Below are positions 26,222-35,298 of a stretch of 64,000 nt of DNA, in pieces; position 1 is the stretch's first letter, and every line of letters begins with the position of its first letter. Where the stretch lies: positions 50,821 to 114,820 of the forward strand of contig DATIXQ010000107.1 in the NCBI GenBank assembly GCA_035518375.1, read 5' to 3'. This DNA is from DATJLY01 sp035518375. GTDB taxonomy: Bacteria > Pseudomonadota > Alphaproteobacteria > ATCC43930 > CGMCC-115725. The notes under the pieces are model-generated. The model had not been told where the DNA came from. It did no database searches and worked only from the letters and a program-made list of their open reading frames with translations. The translations under genes were made by a program, and so were the position numbers.

Positions 26222-27794
26222 CGGCCGCCGCCGCGCGTTCCACGCGTGCATAGACCTCGGCAAGAGCGAGCGCCTCGATCTTGCGCTCGGCAATGAGATC
26301 GAGGATCTCGGCAAACCACGCGCGCGAACCGAGGGCGCAGAATGTGGGCCGCGCCGCATGATAAGGGTGATAGCTCAATGTCACGACCCGCTGCGGCAGC
26401 TCGGGAATGCGATGGTAGAGGAGCTGCGCGACGAGGCCCGGCTCCGACTCCGCAATATGCGTCGATTCCCACCCGCGCAGCGCGAGGCCGCTATCGGCGC
26501 GCGCAAGCTTGAACGGGAACCACAGCGGGAATCCCGCCTCCGGAAAGTCGAAGAGCGTGCCGCCGCCGCCATCGACGCGGCGCGCGCCCCAGCGCAGCAC
26601 GATGCCGCGGAAAAGGCTGCTGCTGCCGAGGATATCGGGAAACTCCGCGAGCGTCGCGTCGAGCGCGTCGATCCATTCGGGATAGACCAGGAATGCGCCG
26701 TGGCGATGAAGCGTCGCGATGCCGATCCCGGCGGCGCGTGCTTTCGTCACCTGGCGGCGCAAGCCGGCGCCGACGATATCGCCGAGCCCCGGCTTCAGCG
26801 CAGGCGGCGGCGCCTGATGCCCGATGAAGCGCCGCGCGCGGCGGCCCAGTTCGCTCGCAAGTTCGGCCGTGCGATCCATCGTGTTGTAATGGAAGCAGCA
26901 CTCGATTCCTTCGGCGCGCGCGAGGCGGCGTGTCCAGAAGCGACGGTTGCGGTCGCGCAACACGGCATAGCTTGCCGGCATACGGCGCGCGAGCGCGAGA
27001 TCGAGGTAGGTCGTATCGCGCGAGTAATCGAGATCGTGCCGCAGCACCACGGTCGTCGCGCCGAGCCCGGGAACGCCGGGCCGTTGCAAGTTCGCAAGCG
27101 GCGGCACGTGCCGGAGCAGCATGCGCCAGAGCGCCGCCACATGCTCGTCGAGCCAATGGAGGCGCGGGCGCCAGCCGAGCCAGGGGCCGAGGTCGCTCTG
27201 ACCCTGAAGCCATGACTGGAAGGCAGCGAAGGGGTTCGCGTTGAGATAGAGGAAACGCTCGGACGCTACGATCGCGGGCGCGGCAAGCGGAAGCGCCAAC
27301 GCGCGCTCGGGGCTCTGCCGCTCACCCCCCAATGCTACGAGCTCGCCTTCGCCCGCCGGACCCTGCCAACGCGCAAATTCCCCCGCGGGCGGCGCCATGA
27401 TTTCCGTGCGTCCGGCGAGGCGATAGGCAAGCGCCGCATAAGGATAAGGCGAACGCCGCACCTCGGCGCCAGCGGGCAGAAGCGGAAAGGCCGACGGCGT
27501 GCCTGCGGCTATGATCCAGTTGCCGCGCGCGTGCCAGCGCTCGACAAGGGTCGCGAGCGCGCGGTCGTTTTCGCGCTCGGCGATCGCGACGAGGATACCG
27601 TCCGCAGGCACGTCTTCCGCCGCCTCGGCGCTGACCCGGCGCGGCCGCGCGCCAAGACGCCAGAAGAAATTCCATGCGCCCGGAGGGCCGAGGCCAACGC
27701 CATCCTCGCGCGGCCACGCGACCGGCCCCGCCGCGCCGCGGAAGCGATAGGAGTCGCGAACGGCCGGCGGCGCGCGGAAGAGCACGCGGATCAT
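26211..27794 (-). CDS. NodB-like polysaccharide-deacetylase-fold protein, function unknown
   Basis: This 527-residue protein has an N-terminal region of about 230 residues that I do not recognise. It is followed by a NodB-like domain: VVLRHDLDYSRDTTYLDLAL holds the HDxD metal-binding start, FHYNTMDR the second motif, LHRHGAFLVYP and LSYHPYHA later histidine motifs. Polysaccharide deacetylases remove N- or O-acetyl groups from glycans. The metal-ligand residues appear present, so an active hydrolase is possible. It is the first gene of the minus block and is divergent from the GT4 at 27875 with an 80-nt spacer. Confidence 0.65.
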   Translation of the reverse strand: MIRVLFRAPPAVRDSYRFRGAAGPVAWPREDGVGLGPPGAWNFFWRLGARPRRVSAEAAEDVPADGILVAIAERENDRALATLVERWHARGNWIIAAGTPSAFPLLPAGAEVRRSPYPYAALAYRLAGRTEIMAPPAGEFARWQGPAGEGELVALGGERQSPERALALPLAAPAIVASERFLYLNANPFAAFQSWLQGQSDLGPWLGWRPRLHWLDEHVAALWRMLLRHVPPLANLQRPGVPGLGATTVVLRHDLDYSRDTTYLDLALARRMPASYAVLRDRNRRFWTRRLARAEGIECCFHYNTMDRTAELASELGRRARRFIGHQAPPPALKPGLGDIVGAGLRRQVTKARAAGIGIATLHRHGAFLVYPEWIDALDATLAEFPDILGSSSLFRGIVLRWGARRVDGGGGTLFDFPEAGFPLWFPFKLARADSGLALRGWESTHIAESEPGLVAQLLYHRIPELPQRVVTLSYHPYHAARPTFCALGSRAWFAEILDLIAERKIEALALAEVYARVERAAAADAD

Positions 27795-27815
27795 CGCCGC
27801 GCGCGCTCCCTCGTG

Positions 27816-27844
27816 TGGACAGGCGCGGGCACGCCGCCTATAAG
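27816..27844 (+). promoter_or_regulatory. Predicted sigma-70 promoter for the GT4-wbpI operon
   Basis: TGGACA (27816-27821) and TATAAG (27839-27844) are separated by exactly 17 nt and end 30 nt before the ATG at 27875. Each hexamer matches consensus at five of six positions. Confidence 0.6.
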
Positions 27845-27874
27845 CTCAGCCGCCTTGATGGACCGCGACCTCTG

Positions 27875-29068
27875 ATGGACCAGGCGCTCGCGATGCGGGT
27901 TGCGAATTTCATGGATTCGCGGCTCGAGGATCTGAAGCGCAAGGGCGTGCTCGCAATCGCGCCTGACATCTACAACCCGGGTCGCGCCTATGCGAAGGTC
28001 GTGCATTTCTCGCCCTACGCATCGGATGCCGCGCTTACCGACGAGCTGCGCAAGCGCGGGATCGAGCTTCAGTGCTACGATCCGCGGCCGCGCCATCCGC
28101 TCCGCGCGCTCCGCGATGTCGTGCGCATCGTGCGCATCCTCCGCCGCGAGCACATCAACATCATCCGCGGGCGCCTTCCGTATGCCGGCAGCCTCATCGG
28201 CTGCGTCGCCGGCGGCATCCTCGGCATTCCATCGGTCGTGTCGCTCGGCGGCGACAACCGCGTCGCGCAGGAGCTGAGCGGCCGCTTCTACTTCGGAAGC
28301 CGCATGCTGTCCTATGGCATGGAGGCGTTGGTCTTGCGCCTGTGCAGCCGCATCATCGTGCCGAACCGCTTCACCGCGTCCTATGTCGCGCGGATCATCG
28401 GCCAACGCGCGCGCGACAAATGCGTCGTCATCCCGTGGATGATCGAGGAGGTTGGTCCGGCGGGCGCCGATGACGCCGGGCTGCGCGCCCGCTTCGGCAT
28501 TGCGGAGGACGCACAACTCGTGCCGATCATCGGCTTTCTCAACCGCTACAAATTCACCGACCGGCTCTACGACGCGCTCGACATGATCGAGTTGCCGCGC
28601 GGCCCTCGTCCCGTCTTCGTCTTCTGCGGCGACGGGCCGCTGCGCGCCGACGGCGAGCGGCGCTTTGCGGGCCGCGCCGATGTGCGCTTCATCGGCTGGC
28701 AGGAGCGTGCGGTGGTGGCGTCGCTCTTGCGCGCGGCCGCGTTCGTCCTCGTGCCGATGTCGGGCTTCGTATTGCTCGAGGCGGCGAGCGCGGGGAAGCC
28801 CGTGGTAACGAGCCGGGTCGAATGGCATTCCGAGCTGGTCGCCGACGGTAAGACGGGGCTTCTTGTCGATCCCGAGGCGCCGCGGCAATGGGCCGATGCG
28901 ATTCTGCGCATGCTCGCCGAGCCCGAGCGTGCGGCCGAAATGGCCCGGGCACTCGGCGCGCGCTATCGCGAGGAGTACCGGCCAGAGCGGGCCAGGGCGC
29001 TCGAGATCGCGCTCTATCAGGAGCTTGCGCATCAGGGCGACGCCCACGCCGAGGCGCGTGCACAATGA
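27875..29068 (+). CDS. Family 4 glycosyltransferase
   Basis: A 397-residue GT-B protein. The N-terminal half carries NPGRAYAKVVHFSPYASD and GRLPYAGSLIGCVAGG; the donor domain contains VFCGDGPLRADGERRF, FIGWQER and the conserved FVLLEAASAGKPVVTSRVEW motif, followed by GKTGLLVDPEAP. ATG 27875 is chosen because it is the first start downstream of the predicted promoter. Its TGA overlaps the ATG of the epimerase gene (29065-29068), so the two are coupled. The donor sugar is not known. Confidence 0.88.
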   Translation: MDQALAMRVANFMDSRLEDLKRKGVLAIAPDIYNPGRAYAKVVHFSPYASDAALTDELRKRGIELQCYDPRPRHPLRALRDVVRIVRILRREHINIIRGRLPYAGSLIGCVAGGILGIPSVVSLGGDNRVAQELSGRFYFGSRMLSYGMEALVLRLCSRIIVPNRFTASYVARIIGQRARDKCVVIPWMIEEVGPAGADDAGLRARFGIAEDAQLVPIIGFLNRYKFTDRLYDALDMIELPRGPRPVFVFCGDGPLRADGERRFAGRADVRFIGWQERAVVASLLRAAAFVLVPMSGFVLLEAASAGKPVVTSRVEWHSELVADGKTGLLVDPEAPRQWADAILRMLAEPERAAEMARALGARYREEYRPERARALEIALYQELAHQGDAHAEARAQ

Positions 29069-30123
29069 AGGTTTTGACCGTTGTCGGCGCGCGCCCGCAA
29101 TTCATCAAGGCCGCGCCCGTCTCGCGCGCGCTCGCCGCGGCCGGGATCGCGGAGATACTGGTCCACACGGGTCAGCATTTCGATCCCGAGATGTCGGACG
29201 TGTTCTTCACCGAGCTTGGTATCCCCGCCCCCGCCATCAATCTCGGCATTCACGGCGAGCGGCACGGCGCGATGGTCGGGCGCATGCTCGAAGGCCTCGA
29301 GGCGGCGATGCTCGAGCAGCATCCCGACTGGGTCGTCGTCTATGGCGACACCAACTCGACGCTCGCTGGCGCGCTCGCGGCAGCGAAGCTCGATGTTCCC
29401 GTGGCTCATGTCGAGGCCGGCATGCGCTCCTACGACAGGCGCATGCCGGAAGAGACAAATCGCGTGCTCGCCGACCACGTGAGCCGCCTGCTGCTGTGTG
29501 CGACGGAAACGGCGGTCGCCAATCTTACGAAAGAGGGGATTGTCGCGGGCGTCCACCATGTCGGCGATGTCATGTACGACGCGGCGCTCTTCGCTGCCGA
29601 AGCCGCCCGGAGTTCGACAGTGCTCGACCGGCTCCTCCTCACCGACGGGAGCTACGATCTCGCGACGCTTCACCGCGCCGAGAACACCGACGACCCCGAG
29701 CGGCTTGCCGCGCTCATGGCTTGGCTTGAGGAGCAGTCGCGCACTCGGCCCGTGGTGATGCCGCTTCACCCGCGCACGGCTGCCGTGCTTAAACGCCACG
29801 GCATCGAGGCCCGCGGCCTCATGCTCTGCTCGCCCCTCTCCTATCTCGATCTGACGCGGCTTCTCGCGGGCGCGGTCTCCGTATTCACGGATTCCGGAGG
29901 CTTGCAAAAGGAGGCCTATTTCCAGCGCAAGCCGTGCGTCACCTTGCGCGAGGAGACCGAGTGGGTCGAGACGATCCAATGCGGCTGGAACCGGCTGTGG
30001 CGCGGCGGCCCTTACGCGCCGCGGCGCGAGATCGCGGACTATGGCGATGGTCATGCGGCGGAGAAGATCGCGGCGCTGCTTATCCGTGAGGCCGATCAGG
30101 ACGCGCGCCGGCGGAACACGTAA
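29065..30123 (+). CDS. Non-hydrolysing UDP-N-acetylglucosamine 2-epimerase family (WecB/WbpI)
   Basis: A 352-residue GT-B-fold epimerase. Family motifs are all visible: GARPQFIKAAPVSRAL, VHTGQHFDPEMSD, VVYGDTNSTLAG, AHVEAGMRSYDRRMPEETNR, LHRAENTDDPERL, MPLHPRT and FTDSGGLQKEAYF. WecB makes UDP-ManNAc; WbpI epimerises UDP-2,3-diacetamido-glucuronate to the manno form. A WbpB-WbpD fusion and WbpE are encoded about 7 kb away, which favours the WbpI role, but this is inferred from context. The 3' end overlaps the convergent methyltransferase gene by 28 nt. Confidence 0.88.
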   Translation: MKVLTVVGARPQFIKAAPVSRALAAAGIAEILVHTGQHFDPEMSDVFFTELGIPAPAINLGIHGERHGAMVGRMLEGLEAAMLEQHPDWVVVYGDTNSTLAGALAAAKLDVPVAHVEAGMRSYDRRMPEETNRVLADHVSRLLLCATETAVANLTKEGIVAGVHHVGDVMYDAALFAAEAARSSTVLDRLLLTDGSYDLATLHRAENTDDPERLAALMAWLEEQSRTRPVVMPLHPRTAAVLKRHGIEARGLMLCSPLSYLDLTRLLAGAVSVFTDSGGLQKEAYFQRKPCVTLREETEWVETIQCGWNRLWRGGPYAPRREIADYGDGHAAEKIAALLIREADQDARRRNT

Positions 30124-30905
30124 AGGCCGGCATAGTCGCAGAAATCGAATTGCCGCCCGACGAGGCAGCGCTGCTCAACCTCGAGCCCGACCTTGTTGAG
30201 CGGGTGGAAATGCGACGGCCTTTCGGGCGCGACAAGCAGCGGCTGAAGTACGCGCGAGACGAAAAGGAAGAAGCCGAGGCCGACGTAATCGACGAGGTCG
30301 AAGTGTTTTGCGGCTTCGACCTCGAAGTCGGCGCGGGACAGCAGCAGATTGTATTTCGCGACCTCGATCGAGGCGAGCCCGGCGCGCCGGCGCGCAAGGT
30401 TCAAACCTTCCATCCCCTCGCTCCATCCCTCGCTCGCGAGGTAAAGCCCGCCCGGCTTGACGAGCGCCGCGATCTCGCCCACCGCGCGCGCCTGGTCCGA
30501 GGATGACGCGAGATTGATGAGGCAGCGGATCGTCGTCACGACATCGAAGGTACCGTGCCGCGCGCGCACAGACCCGAGCGAAAGCACGTCGCCCGTCTCG
30601 AAGGCGGCATTGGCGATCCCGTCGGCAGCGGCCCGCGTGCGGGCACGAGAGACGAACGCATCGACATAGTCGAGCCCGAGCGCGCTCTCGACACTGCGGG
30701 CGAAGCGCAAGGTCGAAAGCCCGTCGCCGCAGCCGATATCAAGAAGGCTCTGCCCGCGGGAAAGGAAGCGCTCGATCGCGCCCTCGACCGCCTCCTGGAG
30801 ATTAGGATCACGCGCGGTGGGGCGCGCGCCATCGGCATCGAGCTCGTGCCGCGCGGCTTCGGTCCAGTGCGCGCGGATCTCGGCCGTTCTTTCGTGCTCT
30901 GTCAT
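30096..30905 (-). CDS. Class I SAM-dependent methyltransferase
   Basis: A 269-residue protein with the SAM site SLLDIGCGDGLSTLRFARS, the acidic loop ALGLDYVDAF and the later motifs FDVVTTIRCLINL and LVKPGGLYLASEG. The unusual CLINL in place of the typical LEHL motif suggests a specific sugar or peptide acceptor; the target is unknown. It begins 15 nt after the radical SAM/SPASM gene stop and is the last gene of the long minus block. Its stop lies inside the 3' end of the convergent epimerase gene. Confidence 0.8.
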   Translation of the reverse strand: MTEHERTAEIRAHWTEAARHELDADGARPTARDPNLQEAVEGAIERFLSRGQSLLDIGCGDGLSTLRFARSVESALGLDYVDAFVSRARTRAAADGIANAAFETGDVLSLGSVRARHGTFDVVTTIRCLINLASSSDQARAVGEIAALVKPGGLYLASEGWSEGMEGLNLARRRAGLASIEVAKYNLLLSRADFEVEAAKHFDLVDYVGLGFFLFVSRVLQPLLVAPERPSHFHPLNKVGLEVEQRCLVGRQFDFCDYAGLYVFRRRAS

Positions 30906-30920
30906 TCGCTTGACGCGGGC

Positions 30921-32021
30921 TCAGCCAGTGGCGTCCAGTTCCCGCACTTCACCGCCGTCGGGTCCGGCACGGTTGTGGCGGGCGATCGAAAAATGCTGCG
31001 GCACCTTGTGCTGAAGCTGCGGCACGCCGTAACCCGAGCAAAGCCGGCAGATACCGATCTCGCGCTGCGCGGCAAGAATGCGGCGACGGAAGGCCGTGGC
31101 GCGCGGACCGTTGAAGACGCCCATCAGGCCGTCCTCGAACACGTTGCCCAGGATGTTCTCGCCGTTCGGATCGCGGCAGCACGGCACCGCTTCGCCGTTC
31201 CAGTTGACGACGATCGAGTTCCAGATCCAGCTGCACTCGTGGTCTGGAACGACTTTGGGCTTCAAGATGCCCTGTTCGAACGCCGCCTCGTCGTAGAACC
31301 AGTATTTCCGGTCGCGCGTCAGATAGGCATGCGCCTCAAGCATGTTGCGCACGCACGGATCGATCACGTTGACAGCGTCCGCGCCAAGCGCGCGCGCCCA
31401 GGCGATGAAATCCTCGACCTGGTGCTCGTTGTGGCGCATGACGATGAAGCCGACCTCGATACGCACGTTCGAGGCCGGATGAAGCCTCCTCAAAGCCACG
31501 AGCGCGCGCAAGTTGCGCTCGACCTTGGCGAGGCTCGAGCGCACGCGGTAGCGCTGATGCGTTGCCTCGTCGAGCCCGCCGATCTGAAAGCTGATCTTGT
31601 TCACGTCGGAATAGATGACGCCTTCGGCATCGACGAGATCGCCGTTGGTGCAGGTCTCGACGAAAAGATCCTTGCTCCGCGCATAGCGAATCATCTCGTA
31701 GGCGTGCTCGCCGAGGAACGGCTCGCCCATGAAATAGAACATGAGCGTGTTCGTGGTCGGCGCGATCTCGTCGATGAAGCGGCGGTAGAGGTCGAAATCG
31801 ACGAAACCCGCCGCGCGCCGCATGTCGCCCTTGCCGGTCTCGCACACGGGGCAGCGCGCGTTGCAGGCATTTGTCGGCTCGATCGTCACGTGCGCCGGCG
31901 CCATGAGCGGCCCCGCGCGGCGCGCCTTGAGCGACGCGGTGTTGAAGAGCACCGACTTCCAGCCGCGCGGCCGGCGCAGCGCGAGGCTCTTCACGATGCC
32001 AATGTGAGCGGCAAGCGACAA
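30921..32021 (-). CDS. Radical SAM/SPASM domain protein
   Basis: A 366-residue protein. The radical SAM cluster motif C53-NAR-C57-PV-C60 is followed by FYFMGEPFLGEHAYE and VETCTNGDL. The C-terminal SPASM region has auxiliary cysteines: CSWIWNS, VPCCRDPNG and ICRLCSGYG, enough to hold extra iron-sulfur clusters. SPASM enzymes modify peptides or small molecules, and several occur in sugar and glycan clusters. Start TTG 32021 is used because GAAGGG lies 6 nt upstream and the hydrophobic N-terminal segment is conserved in type. It lies 24 nt after the AsnB stop. Confidence 0.82.
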   Translation of the reverse strand: MSLAAHIGIVKSLALRRPRGWKSVLFNTASLKARRAGPLMAPAHVTIEPTNACNARCPVCETGKGDMRRAAGFVDFDLYRRFIDEIAPTTNTLMFYFMGEPFLGEHAYEMIRYARSKDLFVETCTNGDLVDAEGVIYSDVNKISFQIGGLDEATHQRYRVRSSLAKVERNLRALVALRRLHPASNVRIEVGFIVMRHNEHQVEDFIAWARALGADAVNVIDPCVRNMLEAHAYLTRDRKYWFYDEAAFEQGILKPKVVPDHECSWIWNSIVVNWNGEAVPCCRDPNGENILGNVFEDGLMGVFNGPRATAFRRRILAAQREIGICRLCSGYGVPQLQHKVPQHFSIARHNRAGPDGGEVRELDATG

Positions 32022-32045
32022 ATCAGATCCCTTCGCTGTCTTGCA

Positions 32046-33971
32046 TCATAGCATCCGCGCCGCCGTCTCGCGAACGAGCGCCGGCGGCGGATGGTCCCCA
32101 TCGAGGAACGTTCGCGCCCAGGTTTCCAGATAGAGCAGAGACCAGATCAGAAGGCGGCGATTCTCGCGCCCCGCGCGGTGATCCTCGACAAGACGATGTA
32201 CCGTCGCGCGATCGAGCCAGTCGTAGATGCGCGCATTGTTCGTGAGCAGCGTGCGGCGCACGTAATCCATGCTCTCTCCGCGGAACCAGCTCGCATCGGG
32301 CGCGGAGAAGCCTTTCTTGACGGCGTCCGCGATCTGCGCCGGGACGTAACGGCTCATCGCCGCGCGCAGCAGAAGCTTGCCGTCGCGCGTGCGCTCGAAA
32401 TAGCGCGTGCGCTTGTCGCTCGGCTCGTTCTCGTTGATGCGGATCGTCTCGCTCAGATTCTTGAGCTTCATGCGCACCGGCAGGCGCATCGCGAAATCGA
32501 CGAGGTCGTGATCGAGGAACGGCACCCGCGTCTCGAGCGAATGCGCCATGCTGAGCTTGTCCTCGACCACGAGGAGCCCGTGCAGAAACGTCTTCGCCTC
32601 GAAATAGAGCGAATGGTTGATGTAGTCCTCGGGCGCCGCGAGCGCATTCTTGTGCTCGCCAAAGACGGCGCGGAAAAGGTTCTGCGGATCGACGGCGCGG
32701 GCATCGATGCCGAGCGGCGCGAAGATCCCCGCCGCCGCCTCGGCCGGAAGCAGCCGCTGCCAGAAGCCATAATATTTGGTCGCGTAATCGTCGAAATCGC
32801 TGTTCGACGCCGCGCGGTAGTAGCGCCAGGGATAGCCGCCGAAGAGCTCGTCGCCCCCAGCGCCGGAGAGCGCGACCGTGCAGAAGCGGCTCGCGAGCTT
32901 CGCCGCGTAGAAATTGGGATAGCTTTGCCCGACGCGCGGCTCCTCCATGTGCCAGACGACGCGGCGCATAGAGCGCTCCATGTCGCCGGCCTTCAGCACC
33001 ATCTCATAATGCTCGGTGCCGCAGAGATAGGACATATGTTCGGCCGCCGCGCGCTCGTCGAAGCCGAGTTCGAGGCCCGAGGCGGAGCTGAGATCAAACC
33101 CCACGGTGAACGTGCGCAGCTCCGGATGAATGCGCGCGGCAATCGCCGTGATCGAGCCCGAGTCTATGCCGCCCGAGAGATAAGCCCCCACGGGCACGTC
33201 GCTCATGAGCTGGCGCCGCACGGCCTGCTGCACGAGGCGATCGAGCTCTTCCACCAGTTCCTCGGGGCGGCCCGTGAGTTCGTCGGCGAAGCGGAAGTCC
33301 CAGTAGCGCTCGATGCGTGGGCGCGCATCGCCCCGGATGCCGAGGCGCAGGAAACACCCCGGCGGGAGCAGACGCACATCCTTGAAGAGCGTGCGCTCGC
33401 CCAGGAAATTCTGGAACGTCAGGTACTCGACAAGCCCGGCCGGATCGAGCGCCGCGGCAAGACCGGGATGCGCGAGAAGCGCCTTCACCTCCGATGCAAA
33501 GAGGAAGCTATCGCCGCGCTCGCACCAATAGAGCGGCTTGACGCCGAAACGGTCGCGCGCGAGCAGAATCTCTCCGGCCGCGCGGTCATAAAGCGCGAAA
33601 GCGAAGATGCCGTTGAGGCGAAGGATCGCCTCCTCGCCCCAGGCGGCGAGCGCATGAAGCAGCACCTCGCTGTCGGTACGCGAGCGGAACACGTGGCCCG
33701 CCGCCTCGAGTTCGCGCTTCAGCTCGAGATAATTGTAGATCTCGCCGTTATAGCTCAGCACGTAGCGGCCATCGGGCGTCGCCATCGGCTGATTGCCGGC
33801 GGGCGAGAGATCGATGATCGAGAGCCGCCGGTGGCCAAGCCCGACCGCGCCGTCAGTGTAATAGCCCTCGCTGTCGGGTCCACGATGGAGCAGCTCCGCG
33901 GTCATACGCCGAAGAAGATCGCGCGAGACCGGCGCGCCCCTGCGGTCAACGATGCCGGTGATGCCGCACAT
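32046..33971 (-). CDS. Glutamine-hydrolysing asparagine synthetase family amidotransferase
   Basis: A 641-residue AsnB-type protein. MCGITGIVDRRG gives the N-terminal nucleophile Cys2; GHRRLSIIDLSPAGNQP, SYNGEIYNYLELKREL and RTDSEVLLHA complete the glutaminase domain. The synthetase half has the ATP-pyrophosphatase motif YLSGGIDSGSI. Related proteins in O-antigen clusters (for example WbpS) amidate the C6 carboxyl of uronic acids. Co-location with WbpB/D/E/I-type genes makes a uronamide-forming role more likely than asparagine supply; this is inference. It starts 3 nt after the small hypothetical gene. Confidence 0.9.
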   Translation of the reverse strand: MCGITGIVDRRGAPVSRDLLRRMTAELLHRGPDSEGYYTDGAVGLGHRRLSIIDLSPAGNQPMATPDGRYVLSYNGEIYNYLELKRELEAAGHVFRSRTDSEVLLHALAAWGEEAILRLNGIFAFALYDRAAGEILLARDRFGVKPLYWCERGDSFLFASEVKALLAHPGLAAALDPAGLVEYLTFQNFLGERTLFKDVRLLPPGCFLRLGIRGDARPRIERYWDFRFADELTGRPEELVEELDRLVQQAVRRQLMSDVPVGAYLSGGIDSGSITAIAARIHPELRTFTVGFDLSSASGLELGFDERAAAEHMSYLCGTEHYEMVLKAGDMERSMRRVVWHMEEPRVGQSYPNFYAAKLASRFCTVALSGAGGDELFGGYPWRYYRAASNSDFDDYATKYYGFWQRLLPAEAAAGIFAPLGIDARAVDPQNLFRAVFGEHKNALAAPEDYINHSLYFEAKTFLHGLLVVEDKLSMAHSLETRVPFLDHDLVDFAMRLPVRMKLKNLSETIRINENEPSDKRTRYFERTRDGKLLLRAAMSRYVPAQIADAVKKGFSAPDASWFRGESMDYVRRTLLTNNARIYDWLDRATVHRLVEDHRAGRENRRLLIWSLLYLETWARTFLDGDHPPPALVRETAARML

Positions 33972-33974
33972 TGC

Positions 33975-34262
33975 TCAGTTGGACCAGACTGGATGGTTCA
34001 TGAGAAGTGTGCTCAGCGCCTCGGCAAGCCAGTCGTCGAGCGCCGCTGGCGTGCCGACGCCATCGAGCCGGGCGCGATGGAGGATGCGCGCGCGCCCATC
34101 CGCCTCGACCATGCGAAACTCGACCTCGCCGCGTAGCGCGCCGGTCGCCGGGTCGACGCCGCCATCGGGAGCAAGCGCGGCCTCAAGGCGGCGGCCCGGC
34201 ATCCACGGCTCGGCGAAGGCCTCGTCGAGCTTTCGGCGGAGCCTATCGACGAGCGATTCCAT
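33975..34262 (-). CDS. Small hypothetical protein (95 aa)
   Basis: From ATG 34262 the product MESLVDRLRRKLDEAFAEP continues into a charged, soluble domain with no transmembrane segment. I do not recognise a family. It overlaps the methyltransferase gene by 20 nt and is followed 3 nt later by asnB, so it is embedded in the operon and likely real. It may be an accessory subunit, given its size and location. Confidence 0.55.
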   Translation of the reverse strand: MESLVDRLRRKLDEAFAEPWMPGRRLEAALAPDGGVDPATGALRGEVEFRMVEADGRARILHRARLDGVGTPAALDDWLAEALSTLLMNHPVWSN

Positions 34263-35298
34263 CACCCTTTTTCTGCGCGACGATGGTGATGCCGGACTCC
34301 TCGATGCGCTCACGTTCGATCGCGAGGCCGGCGTCCGCGCACCAGCGCCGCACCTCCTCCGGCGATTGGCGATGCGCGTTCTCCGGCGCGTACCAGTCGA
34401 AATTGATGTGGTGCATTTCGTCGAACGTGAGGTCCGCGCGATAGAACGCCTTCAAGACATGCCAATAGAAAAGCCGCTGCACGTCGATCGGCCCCGCAGG
34501 AATTTCGAGGATGTCGATCGGCTCCTTCAGCTCGATCGTGGCGCCGAGCTTGCCCAGCGCGATGCCAAGCTCGGTCAACGGGCGGAGCGCCTGCCACGCC
34601 GCCTCGGGCGGCAATGCGCGGAGTTTCGCGCGCACATAATCGTCGGCGAATTCGCGGATCGGGCCCTTCTTGCGATAAACATAGAAGAGAAGCCTGCCGC
34701 CGGGTTTCAACAGCGTCGCAAGATGCGCGAGTGCCCGCTCCGTCGAATCGGTGTGGTGCAGCACGCCTTCGGAGAAGATCACGTCGAGCGAGCCGCGCGC
34801 GAAGGGAAGCGCGTGCAGATCGGCCTGGATGAACCCCGCGGATATCCCGCGCTCGCCGAAGCGGTCGCGCGCAACATCGACCGCCGCGGAGATGTCGGTG
34901 CCGATATAGTGCATGCGGTCGAAGACGCCGTCGAAAAGCTCGAGCGCCGACATGCCGGCGCCGCACCCGGCATCGACGACGAGGGGACGCGCTCCACCAT
35001 CGAGCCAGGATGATTCGCGCGGATTGCCATAGCGCTCGATAAGCCATTGCCGCATGCGCGCGAGCGAGGCCGGGGACTCGAAGCTCTCGCGCTGCTGCCA
35101 CTTGAAACCGAAGACGCCGCTCGTGTGCGCCTGCTCCGCGGATGCCGCATGCGCGCCGCGCAGGATGCCATCGCGGAGCACGAGCTTTTGCCCATGCGCC
35201 ACAATCTCCTCGCCCTCGCGCGGCGCCCGCGCGAGGCCCAGAAGCTCCAGCATGAAGCGCGGCAGCGCTTCAGATTTCGTGGAGACAGGCGGCGACAT
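34243..35298 (-). CDS. Class I SAM-dependent methyltransferase
   Basis: A 351-residue protein from ATG 35298. The SAM site reads LVVDAGCGAGMSALELFDG, with YIGTDISAAVDVARDRF, VIFSEGVLHHTDSTERAL and LLKPGGRLLFYVYRKKG. The long C-terminal extension includes FYWHVLKAFYRADLTFDEMHHINFD. The N-terminal segment with VAHGQKLVLRDGILR may be an acceptor-binding cap. The substrate is not apparent. It overlaps the aminotransferase by 29 nt and the small hypothetical gene by 20 nt. Confidence 0.8.
   Translation of the reverse strand: MSPPVSTKSEALPRFMLELLGLARAPREGEEIVAHGQKLVLRDGILRGAHAASAEQAHTSGVFGFKWQQRESFESPASLARMRQWLIERYGNPRESSWLDGGARPLVVDAGCGAGMSALELFDGVFDRMHYIGTDISAAVDVARDRFGERGISAGFIQADLHALPFARGSLDVIFSEGVLHHTDSTERALAHLATLLKPGGRLLFYVYRKKGPIREFADDYVRAKLRALPPEAAWQALRPLTELGIALGKLGATIELKEPIDILEIPAGPIDVQRLFYWHVLKAFYRADLTFDEMHHINFDWYAPENAHRQSPEEVRRWCADAGLAIERERIEESGITIVAQKKGDGIARR

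Noticed and set aside
32091..34136. Open frame of 681 codons on the plus strand
   Set aside because: Antisense to asnB, which has all catalytic motifs.
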